From Verrucomicrobiota bacterium (GTDB lineage Bacteria > Verrucomicrobiota > Verrucomicrobiia > Limisphaerales > UBA1096), in the NCBI GenBank assembly GCA_030747575.1, contig JASLKI010000160.1:1-10238 (forward strand): 10,238 nt of DNA, written 5' to 3'. Both the position numbers and the translations under genes were made by a program. Under the pieces are notes generated by a model. It was not told where the DNA came from, did not search any database, and worked only from the letters and a program-made list of their open reading frames with translations. Each line of letters begins with the position of its first letter. The stretch's first letter is position 1. Shown piece after piece: positions 1 through 6,210 of this stretch.

Positions 1-129
1 TTCGATGACACCGGCAACAGTATCGGAAATCCAGCCAATGGAATGATTATTCTCCACTAACGCCGGCCGCTCCAGTTCTACCGGAGGAGGAGCGATTTTA
101 ACGGAAGATGGAACTACATCGTGAGCCAT
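1..129 (-). CDS. actC: Alternative complex III subunit ActC (NrfD-like), N-terminal fragment
   Basis: Only the first 43 codons are inside the window; the gene continues past the left edge. The visible protein begins MAHDVVPSSVKIAPPP and then has ELERPALVENNHSIGWISD. This resembles the cytoplasmic N-terminal tail of NrfD/PsrC-type quinol-binding subunits, where a 'RPPLV' stretch precedes the first membrane helix. Its ATG (129-127) overlaps the TGA stop of actB by one base (TGATG), which implies translational coupling and fixes the start. In the ActABCDEF complexes known from Rhodothermus and Flavobacterium, ActC follows ActB and supplies a quinol site in the membrane. The assignment rests mainly on position plus the short N-terminal match. 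No transmembrane helix is visible yet, so the family call is partly inference. Confidence 0.82.
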   Translation of the reverse strand, partial: MAHDVVPSSVKIAPPPVELERPALVENNHSIGWISDTVAGVIE

Positions 130-3100
130 CAGTGCTTGGACTCCTTCCCGTTCGTCTTACCCTCTTTGCTCTTAAAAACCTCACCGTGGTTTTTAGCGTC
201 ATACTCCTTCACCGTGTTCGGAATATCAAAATAGTCCGGCATTAACGCATTAGGATTCCGAAGCTTGGCCAAGTAGGTCGTACGCGGCCGGGTGTCAAGA
301 AAACCAAGCACCGAGTAGTTTCGGTTCTGACGTTTCAGTCGATAAACTTCGCTCTTAGGATCAGAGATGTCACCGAAGGTGATGCCGTTGGCTGGGCAAG
401 CCTGCTCGCACGCAGTAACGATGGTTCCGTCAGGCACGTCCAGTGTGGAGATTTTTTTCTCACGTTCCAGATTCTCGACCGTATCCCTGACCTTGGCTTT
501 ATGCTCGATCTTCGCACTCTGAATCCGCTGAACACAGTAGGTGCATTTCTCCATGACACCACGCATCCGAACAGACACATTCGGGTTCTTGGAGAGCTTG
601 ATCAAGTCCCACTCCGGATCGAACTCACCGTTCTCCTTCTTCCCGTCGTCCAACCCAGGGACACTGCCGCGCGACGGATCCTTGTACCAACGAATCAGCT
701 CCCACTCCCCGTTCGAACTCTTGTTCCCCGGATGCAGCGGACTGTTGTTCAAATCGTTGTCGTCATTGAAGAACTTGCCAGGCTTGCGCTCGCCATCCTC
801 AAATCCCATCGGGCGGCGATTGTAGTCATAATAGTTGAAACGGCGCACCTTATACGGGCAGTTGTTGGAGCAGTAACGGGTACCAACGCAGCGGTTGTAG
901 GCCATGAGGTTCAACCCCTCCTCGTCGTGAACCGTTGCGTTGACCGGACACACACTCTCGCACGGCGCATCCTCACAGTGCTGGCATCCAACGCCTTGAT
1001 ACGTGACCTGCGGGTTGTGCTCGTCGCCGGAGAAATAACGATGAATGTTGATCCAAGACATCTCGCGGCCAATAGCCACCTGATGTTTACCAACAATAGG
1101 AATATTATTCTCACTCTGACACGCCACCACACAGGCGTTGCAACCCACGCAAGTGGACAAGTCGATTACCATCCCCCATTGCTGGCGCTCGATGTCCATC
1201 AGCTTGGGACCGCTGATTTTGTCATTCCCTAAATTGCCCTTGTCATCGCCCTTCTTCATGTAAGGCGAAGCCGGGAACTCCTTGTCCTGACCCTGATCCT
1301 TTTCCCACGGGTATCCACGGTCGTCCCCCTTGATGAGGTGCGTCGTGTGGTGGATGCTGTCCAGGTCAAAATGTTTTACGAAATCCTTGTGAGTTGAGTA
1401 GTCGTCCGCATTGCATTCGCGAACCACCGGCCGACCATCCATGACTCCCTGCTCCTGAGTACAGGCCACTTCGTACTTAGAGCCGGCAGACTCCAGCTTG
1501 GCTCCGACCGCAAAATGCTTCTCTCCAGCGGTTCGCACATCGTAGGCATTAAAGCCAGCGGCACCACCAACTCGACCCACACCCCGACCATAACCCAAAG
1601 CGACACCCACGGTGTTGTCAGCCATACCGGGCAGTAACCAGATCGCTCCCTTCACACTCTTGCCATTAAGAGTCAGTTTGTATTCCTTTTGGAGGAAACG
1701 ACCCGACTCCGAGTGAAATCCAAACCGCCCTGGCAACTCCCCCGGCTTCTTATCGTATTTCTTACCATCAACCTCTTCAAAGTCCAGCAGGTCCTTAGCT
1801 TCGCTACCTAAAAGCTCTTGCGCTGTATTTAGGCTCACCAATAAAACGTTATCCCAAGTGATCCGCGTCACCGGGTTGGGCGTCTCCAGCAGCCAACCGT
1901 TGTTGCCCCAACGACCGTCATCCACGCTGTGGTCTCGGAAAAATGTAACTTCCAAATCCAAATTGCCCTCAGCCGGCGGGGTGACTTCCTTGGCACCCTT
2001 CTTCCACGCAGCAGAAGCGGCACTGATGTCAAACTCGGCGAACACCTTGTCCGCCGCACTGTCAGCTAGAAATCCGTCGTGCAAAAATTTATCCCACTTC
2101 CGGTCACCTTTGCCAGCAATCGCCTCAAATGTGGCTCTAGTAATCTTGTGAGGGTCGGTCTCCTCAGCACCGGCAATACGAGCCAAGACCTCAAGCTCCG
2201 TCAGACCACCAAACAGCGGCGCGATCAGCGGCTGCACCGGCACCAGCGTTCCATCGCTCGTCCGTGCGTCGCCCCAAGACTCAAGATAGTGAGCAGCCGG
2301 GATGAAAGCCGTTGCTCTTTTCGAAGTATCGTCGACCGAGTAAAATCCGTGGCGGATGAACTTTTCAGCCTTTGAACCAATAGCGTCCCAGTCGATATCC
2401 GCCGGGGCGTTGTAAGCAGGATCTCCCCCAAGAACCACGAGGTTATCCCCCTTCTTGAAGCCGGTGGCCAAGGCCTGGATGGAACCGTTCCCACTTGGCT
2501 TGTGAGCCTGGAGTAACAGTGTTTCGCCGATGTTTTGGAGGATCGCATTGATACCCATCGCGGCCAGATGCACTTCCTTCGGCTGACGATAGCCCGCCAC
2601 AACCAAGGTCTTTTCACCGCGCTTGGCCAAGCGCACCAAGTCCGCCACACACTCATGAACCCACTTGGTTGTTCTTACCTCGCCATCACCATCAACAGCG
2701 TGGCTTTTCGGAAAATCGTTATCCAGGTCCTTAACAAAAGTTTCCAGTTCGCCAACAATCTCACCGGCGTTTACATCATTCTGCTCGATGGCCTCCTTTA
2801 AGGCCAAGGCCGCCACGCGGCCCACGCTGCCGGTCGGAATCCGCAAACGGTGATCGGCATTGGTCCCAGTCAGGCTCAACAACCCTTCCACCGAGTACAA
2901 GCGGTTCATCACCTGAGCCGGGTTCTCGGTGTCGTCATCATTCACACGGCGACCCGCCGCAAATCCACTGATATTTTCGAAAGCCGACTCCTCGGTTCCC
3001 AAAAAATCGCAATCCAGCGAGAGGATCGCCTTGGCTTTGTCAAACTTGTAGGTTGGTTTGACCGGTGAACCGAAAGCAATCGAAGCCGCTTCAGCGTGGA

Positions 3101-3770
3101 CGCTAAAATCCACCGGCTCGTACTCGTAAAAATGAACCCCTTTGGCCTTCAGGCCGGCGACCAAGCGCGCACGGGACGGCGAGCTGCTCTGCTCCATCAG
3201 CACATGCGTTTTGCCGTTGGCCAAGTCGTCCAGTTCCTCCAGTACCTTGGCCTTGGCAATGACTCTCAGGCTTTTTTCGCCTTTGTCATCGGTCTCGCCC
3301 AACTTGAAATTCAGCCCGCGATCCGGGTCGTACAGGCTCAGGATCGACGCCTGCGCGTACTGGTCGGTTCCTCCGTTGCTATTAGGGTGCTCCGCGTTGC
3401 CTTCGATCTTGATAGGGCGTCCATCATAGGACTTCACCACCAACGGCACTGCCGATTGGCGAGTCGGCATCGACGTGGCGTATAACTGCGGCGCACCATG
3501 CACGTAGTTCTCCGGCATCTTGGAGAAGGGAAGAATCTTGTGCTCCGGCCGACGGCAACCGCTCACCCCAAGGCCCGCCAACGCAAACGAGGCGGACATG
3601 ATTTTCATGAAGTTTCGGCGTGAAACCGGGTCGTCGATCAAATCCACCCCGGACGGAAACTCCTTCTCGACAAACGCACGAAATTCTGGCGAATCGGCCT
3701 TGTGCTCAAGACTGCGCCAGTAGCGTGGGCCACTCTTTTGCTCGTTTGTCGGAGTTAAATTGTCGTTCAT
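129..3770 (-). CDS. actB: Alternative complex III subunit ActB, Tat-exported MoCo-oxidoreductase-like/Fe-S fusion protein
   Basis: This is the large peripheral electron-transfer subunit of alternative complex III (quinol oxidation, electrons passed out to cytochromes), acting on the periplasmic face. The protein is 1213 aa from the ATG at 3770, which overlaps the actA stop as ATGA; a TTG nine bases upstream is less likely. A roughly 50-residue extension (YWRSLEHKADSPEF) precedes the twin-arginine motif RRNFMK (R51-R52) and a hydrophobic stretch ending VSGC (C72), a lipobox match. This is the extended Tat architecture of MoCo/4Fe-4S proteins. Residues about 75-830 resemble a molybdopterin oxidoreductase; in known ActB this half carries no molybdenum cofactor. 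Residues about 860-1213 carry the Fe-S motifs: CVGCNAC at 874, CQHCEDAPC at 929, CVGTRYCSNNC at 961, CTYC at 1076 and CEQAC at 1121. Thr replaces Cys at 964, consistent with one [3Fe-4S] among three [4Fe-4S] clusters. Confidence 0.95.
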   Translation of the reverse strand: MNDNLTPTNEQKSGPRYWRSLEHKADSPEFRAFVEKEFPSGVDLIDDPVSRRNFMKIMSASFALAGLGVSGCRRPEHKILPFSKMPENYVHGAPQLYATSMPTRQSAVPLVVKSYDGRPIKIEGNAEHPNSNGGTDQYAQASILSLYDPDRGLNFKLGETDDKGEKSLRVIAKAKVLEELDDLANGKTHVLMEQSSSPSRARLVAGLKAKGVHFYEYEPVDFSVHAEAASIAFGSPVKPTYKFDKAKAILSLDCDFLGTEESAFENISGFAAGRRVNDDDTENPAQVMNRLYSVEGLLSLTGTNADHRLRIPTGSVGRVAALALKEAIEQNDVNAGEIVGELETFVKDLDNDFPKSHAVDGDGEVRTTKWVHECVADLVRLAKRGEKTLVVAGYRQPKEVHLAAMGINAILQNIGETLLLQAHKPSGNGSIQALATGFKKGDNLVVLGGDPAYNAPADIDWDAIGSKAEKFIRHGFYSVDDTSKRATAFIPAAHYLESWGDARTSDGTLVPVQPLIAPLFGGLTELEVLARIAGAEETDPHKITRATFEAIAGKGDRKWDKFLHDGFLADSAADKVFAEFDISAASAAWKKGAKEVTPPAEGNLDLEVTFFRDHSVDDGRWGNNGWLLETPNPVTRITWDNVLLVSLNTAQELLGSEAKDLLDFEEVDGKKYDKKPGELPGRFGFHSESGRFLQKEYKLTLNGKSVKGAIWLLPGMADNTVGVALGYGRGVGRVGGAAGFNAYDVRTAGEKHFAVGAKLESAGSKYEVACTQEQGVMDGRPVVRECNADDYSTHKDFVKHFDLDSIHHTTHLIKGDDRGYPWEKDQGQDKEFPASPYMKKGDDKGNLGNDKISGPKLMDIERQQWGMVIDLSTCVGCNACVVACQSENNIPIVGKHQVAIGREMSWINIHRYFSGDEHNPQVTYQGVGCQHCEDAPCESVCPVNATVHDEEGLNLMAYNRCVGTRYCSNNCPYKVRRFNYYDYNRRPMGFEDGERKPGKFFNDDNDLNNSPLHPGNKSSNGEWELIRWYKDPSRGSVPGLDDGKKENGEFDPEWDLIKLSKNPNVSVRMRGVMEKCTYCVQRIQSAKIEHKAKVRDTVENLEREKKISTLDVPDGTIVTACEQACPANGITFGDISDPKSEVYRLKRQNRNYSVLGFLDTRPRTTYLAKLRNPNALMPDYFDIPNTVKEYDAKNHGEVFKSKEGKTNGKESKH
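264..273. repeat. Iterated palindrome CTTGGCCAAG, copy 1
   Basis: A perfect 10-bp palindrome inside actB, read there as Leu-Ala-Lys (TTG GCC AAG) near the C-terminus. It is one of seven TTGGCCAA sites in the window. Confidence 0.6.
2619..2634. repeat. Iterated palindrome, longest copy (16 bp), copy 2
   Basis: GCGCTTGGCCAAGCGC is a perfect 16-bp palindrome inside actB, read as Arg-Leu-Ala-Lys-Arg. It shows what the fully extended form of the repeated motif may be. Confidence 0.65.
3217..3224. repeat. Iterated palindrome core TTGGCCAA, copy 3
   Basis: An eight-base core inside actB, read as Leu-Ala-Asn. The right flank keeps the G of the ten-base form; the left flank is G instead of C. Confidence 0.5.
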
Positions 3771-4423
3771 CGATGGCAAGCGGAGCAGTTTTCAGAGGTT
3801 TTAACGTGCCACTCCTTTACAAAATCAAAATCCCTGACTTTATTGTCTGGATCCTCCGATCGTTCATACGCCAAGTCGGTAATTTTATCTAAGGGACGCA
3901 GGCGCTTGTTCGGATCTCGATGGCAATCTAGGCAAAACGTCATGCTGAAATGTTTCTCGTGCCGCACCTCTTCCATTTCGTCAACCCGGCCGTGGCACTC
4001 CACGCAGCTTACACCACGGTTCACATGCACCGAGTGGCTGAAATAGACGTAATCCGGCAATTTGTGAATCTGCACCCACTCGACTGGCTTGTTCGCATCC
4101 TTGTAACTGGCCCGGACAGGCTCAAGCTTTGGGTCATCGACCCTGACCGCGCTGTGGCAGTTCATACAGGTGTCAGCCGCCGGCACGTTTGAATACCACG
4201 ACTTCTCCACTCCATCATGGCAGTAACGGCAGTCGAGACCCAACTGCTTCACGTGAATGGAATGGGAAAAAGGCACCGGCTGGGTGGGTTGATACCCGAC
4301 CCGGGTGTACTTGGGCGTGAAATAATAATTCAGACCAGCCGTTACCACTCCCCCAATGAGTAATAGGCCAAATATTATTTGGCCCGGCAACCTGTTGGTC
4401 CATCTCGGAAAAACGTCAGACAT
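3767..4423 (-). CDS. actA: Alternative complex III subunit ActA, membrane-anchored pentaheme cytochrome c
   Basis: A 218 aa c-type cytochrome, the first gene of the act operon. It has a short cytoplasmic N-terminus (MSDVFPRWTNR), one hydrophobic segment at about residues 14-32 acting as an uncleaved anchor, and a periplasmic domain with five CxxCH heme sites: CRYCH 65-69, CMNCH 86-90, CVECH 140-144, CLDCH 164-168 and CSACH 213-217. The last heme site sits almost at the C-terminus. Extra histidines (FSHSIHV, FSHSVHV, RHEKHF) are candidate distal ligands for bis-His hemes. Five hemes and one anchor match ActA of known alternative complex III enzymes, where it accepts electrons from ActB. The ATG at 4423 has no clear Shine-Dalgarno sequence. 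The stop codon overlaps the actB ATG (ATGA, 3770-3767), so the two are translationally coupled. Confidence 0.95.
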   Translation of the reverse strand: MSDVFPRWTNRLPGQIIFGLLLIGGVVTAGLNYYFTPKYTRVGYQPTQPVPFSHSIHVKQLGLDCRYCHDGVEKSWYSNVPAADTCMNCHSAVRVDDPKLEPVRASYKDANKPVEWVQIHKLPDYVYFSHSVHVNRGVSCVECHGRVDEMEEVRHEKHFSMTFCLDCHRDPNKRLRPLDKITDLAYERSEDPDNKVRDFDFVKEWHVKTSENCSACHR

Positions 4424-4438
4424 CCAACAAAGCGCGGT

Positions 4439-4467
4439 AGTTTATTGATGACACAAAGCTCGGGCAA
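4439..4467 (-). promoter_or_regulatory. Possible sigma70-type promoter of the act operon
   Basis: Reading the minus strand, TTGCCC (4467-4462) and TAAACT (4444-4439) are separated by 17 bases and lie just upstream of the actA ATG at 4423. The implied leader is under 10 bases, unusually short, and the match is moderate. Read-through from the upstream tRNA-Cys or another start point is equally possible. Confidence 0.25.
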
Positions 4468-4474
4468 GCGAATT

Positions 4475-4490
4475 AGTGAATTATTTCACA
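4475..4490. promoter_or_regulatory. CRP/FNR-family-like operator dyad upstream of actA
   Basis: On the minus strand the sequence reads TGTGA-AATAAT-TCACT. This matches nine of the ten defined positions of the TGTGA-N6-TCACA site bound by CRP/FNR-superfamily regulators and contains the perfect dyad GTGAA-N4-TTCAC. It is centred about 60 bases upstream of the actA start codon and 8-13 bases upstream of the candidate -35 element. It is the only site of this type noticed between genes in the window. Control of a respiratory operon by such a regulator would make sense, but no regulator gene is present here, and the geometry does not cleanly fit class I or class II activation. Confidence 0.4.
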
Positions 4491-4564
4491 AGCGGTCGCT
4501 TCTCCGCATTTTTCCGTGGCTTTTTCCACATCGAATCCTGATCCAAACTGGCCGGGCTCAAGGG

Positions 4565-4638
4565 TGGAGGCGAGGGCCGGAATCGAACCGGCGATAGAGC
4601 TTTTGCAGAGCCCTGCCTTACCACTTGGCTACCCCGCC
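4565..4638 (-). tRNA. tRNA-Cys (anticodon GCA)
   Basis: The minus strand folds into a full cloverleaf. The acceptor stem is GGCGGGG/CCTCGCC with one G-U pair, the D arm is GCC/GGC, and the anticodon stem is GGGCT/AGCTC around loop CTGCAAA (anticodon GCA). The T arm is GCCGG-TTCGAAT-CCGGC. The discriminator base is U73, the usual identity element for tRNA-Cys, and the 3' CCA is encoded in the DNA (4567-4565). The body is 71 bases plus CCA. The gene lies alone between the DUF1501 operon and the act operon, on the same strand as both. No clear terminator follows it, so transcripts might continue into actA. Confidence 0.97.
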
Positions 4639-4654
4639 AGCCAGCGGACGCGGC

Positions 4655-4682
4655 ATCTTAGGGCTCAATGGCCGCCATTCAA
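4655..4682 (-). promoter_or_regulatory. Sigma70-type promoter of tRNA-Cys
   Basis: On the minus strand, TTGAAT (4682-4677) and TAAGAT (4660-4655) are separated by 16 bases, a good match to TTGACA/TATAAT. The -10 box lies 16 bases before the mature tRNA 5' end, so the 5' leader would be about 9-10 bases. The bases right after the -10 (GCCGCG) form a GC-rich discriminator, the feature associated with growth-rate or stringent control of stable RNA promoters in well-studied bacteria. Confidence 0.55.
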
Positions 4683-4704
4683 GTTTTTAGTGAAACAGGA
4701 ATGA

Positions 4705-4730
4705 CTTTTGGCATGCAAAACGCCAAAAAG
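4705..4730 (-). terminator. Weak hairpin after the DUF1501 stop codon
   Basis: An inverted repeat (TTTTGGC/GCCAAAA, 7 bp, 9-base loop) begins one base after the stop codon of the DUF1501 gene. It may end or stabilise that transcript before the tRNA promoter. No run of T follows the stem on either strand, so a classical Rho-independent terminator is not supported. Confidence 0.3.
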
Positions 4731-4731
4731 A

Positions 4732-6198
4732 TCAGACCAGAAGATCAGAGACGACATCCGGTTCGTTAACACCCACGAGCCGTTCATCCAACCCGTTCTG
4801 CCTGACAGACAGGCGAGAACAGTCTAGACCAAGTAAATGTAGCAACGTCGCATGCCATTCCGGCACGCTCACGGTTTTTTCCACTGATTTCAGGCCAATC
4901 TCGTCCGTGGCGCCGTGGGTGTAGCCACGCTTGAGCCCGGGGCCAGCCATCCAGGTGACCATGGCGTTTTTGTTGTGGTCCCGACCTGAGTTTGCCTCGT
5001 TTTTTTTGCCATCCAACTGTGCAATCGGCAGGCGCCCCATCTCTCCTCCCCACGCCACGACCACCTCATCAAGCAAACCGCGTTGCCGAAGATCGGTCAG
5101 CAACGCCGCCGTTGGTTTGTCGGTGCGCTCGCACGCTCCTTGCAGGCCTGACTTCAGGCTGGTGTGGTTATCCCAAATCTGACCGTCTATGAACAATTGC
5201 ACGAATCTCACCCCTCTCTCGACCAATCGGCGAGCGATTAGGCAGCGGCGACCATACGAATCGGTTTTGTCCTCGCCAATGCCGTACATGGCCTTGGTGG
5301 CGAGGCTTTCCTTGGACAGATCGAGTGCCTCAGAAGCCTCGATCTGCATACGCGCGGCCAGTTCGTAGTTGGCGATCCTCGCACCAAGACTCGGCTGGTG
5401 AGGCCGATGCCCCAGATGGATTCGATCCAGTTCGCCAATCAAGTCCCTCTCAAGGTCTATCATCTGATCCGGAACATCCTTGCCGGGATGAAGATCCAGC
5501 ACCGGCGCCCCAGTCGATCTAAAACGAGTGCCCTGGCAAACGGGCGGCAGATAACCGGACTGCCAGTTTTGGTTGCGGTTGATGGGCGGCCCCTTGGAAT
5601 CTTCGAGGACCACGTAGGCCGGCAGGCTTTGGCTCTCGCTCCCGAGCCCGTAGCTCACCCATGCGCCCAACGACGGGTGCCCGGGAAACAACCGGCCGCT
5701 GTGCACGCTAAACAACGCCGGCTCATGTGTGATGCTGGTGGTGAACATCGATCGAATCATCACCACCTCGTCCACGCATTGCGCAAAGTGGGGCATTACC
5801 TCGGACACCCACATGCCACTTTGGCCATGCTGTGCAAACTCAAACGGGCTTCGCAACAACGCGCCGGCAGACTGCGGGTTCTCTACTTCACCGGCGATTT
5901 TGCTGAAGTAGGATTTGCCATGGTTGCGGGTCAACTCCGGCTTGGGGTCAAACAGATCCATCTGGCTCGGCCCACCGTTCATGAACAGGTGAATCACTGC
6001 CTTGGCCTTGGGATGGAAGTGAGGCTGACGCGGTTTGAGGTCGAACACCTGTTCCGGCGCGGCACCCTGTGTCGCCTCGGCCCTGGCCCCGGGCAGATCC
6101 CTACCCAGCAGCGACAACAATGCCGCTTGGCCAAGCCCGCCGCCCATGTGCTGAAAAAAGCGGCGGCGTGACGTTTTGTCTGTCCTCGGTGCGTTCAC
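4732..6198 (-). CDS. DUF1501 family protein, Tat-exported, sulfatase-like fold
   Basis: A 488 aa member of the DUF1501 family, distantly related to sulfatases and alkaline phosphatases; its reaction is unknown. A Tat signal is visible: SRRRFFQHMGGG (R11-R13), then a hydrophobic stretch to about residue 32. Family landmarks in order are HLFMNGGPSQMDLFDPKP (70-87), SITHEPALFSVHSGR (155-169), PSLGAWVSYGLGSE (175-188), the metal-site-like DNHTSL (343-348), WGGEMGRLP (383-391, usually EFGR), GRDHN (405-409) and the tail HLLGLD (454-459). Conserved Asp/His residues such as D81, D343, H345, D407 and H408 are candidate ligands by analogy only. The C-terminal tail is more divergent than usual. The start is GTG at 6198, the only suitable start ahead of the Tat motif, 12 bases after the stop of the PSCyt gene. 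The two form an operon, the usual pairing in Planctomycetota and Verrucomicrobiota. Confidence 0.95.
   Translation of the reverse strand: MNAPRTDKTSRRRFFQHMGGGLGQAALLSLLGRDLPGARAEATQGAAPEQVFDLKPRQPHFHPKAKAVIHLFMNGGPSQMDLFDPKPELTRNHGKSYFSKIAGEVENPQSAGALLRSPFEFAQHGQSGMWVSEVMPHFAQCVDEVVMIRSMFTTSITHEPALFSVHSGRLFPGHPSLGAWVSYGLGSESQSLPAYVVLEDSKGPPINRNQNWQSGYLPPVCQGTRFRSTGAPVLDLHPGKDVPDQMIDLERDLIGELDRIHLGHRPHQPSLGARIANYELAARMQIEASEALDLSKESLATKAMYGIGEDKTDSYGRRCLIARRLVERGVRFVQLFIDGQIWDNHTSLKSGLQGACERTDKPTAALLTDLRQRGLLDEVVVAWGGEMGRLPIAQLDGKKNEANSGRDHNKNAMVTWMAGPGLKRGYTHGATDEIGLKSVEKTVSVPEWHATLLHLLGLDCSRLSVRQNGLDERLVGVNEPDVVSDLLV
6126..6135. repeat. Iterated palindrome CTTGGCCAAG, copy 4
   Basis: A perfect ten-base copy inside the Tat signal region of the DUF1501 gene. 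It is read in a different frame from copies 1-3, as Leu-Gly-Gln (CTT GGC CAA). Confidence 0.6.
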
Positions 6199-6210
6199 AA
6201 CTCAAAAAAA

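Noticed and set aside
501..1232. Open frame of 243 aa on the plus strand opposite actB.
   Set aside because: It is antisense to the Fe-S domain of actB, has no recognisable domain, and its composition mirrors the codons of the real gene.
129..3770. Reading actB as an active molybdenum enzyme.
   Set aside because: The neighbours actA and actC and the fused Fe-S half identify ActB, in which the molybdopterin-oxidoreductase-like half is known to lack the cofactor.
3771..3779. TTG start of actB nine bases upstream of the ATG.
   Set aside because: The ATG at 3770 gives the usual ATGA stop/start overlap with actA and needs no rare start codon.
4565..4640. tRNA-Cys as an integration site for a genomic island containing the PSCyt operon.
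   Set aside because: No integrase gene and no second copy of the tRNA 3' end were found in the window.
5398..6171. Open frame of 257 aa on the plus strand opposite the DUF1501 gene.
   Set aside because: It is a shadow of a conserved gene with intact Tat signal and family motifs; it is rich in His/Arg/Gln as expected of an antisense frame.
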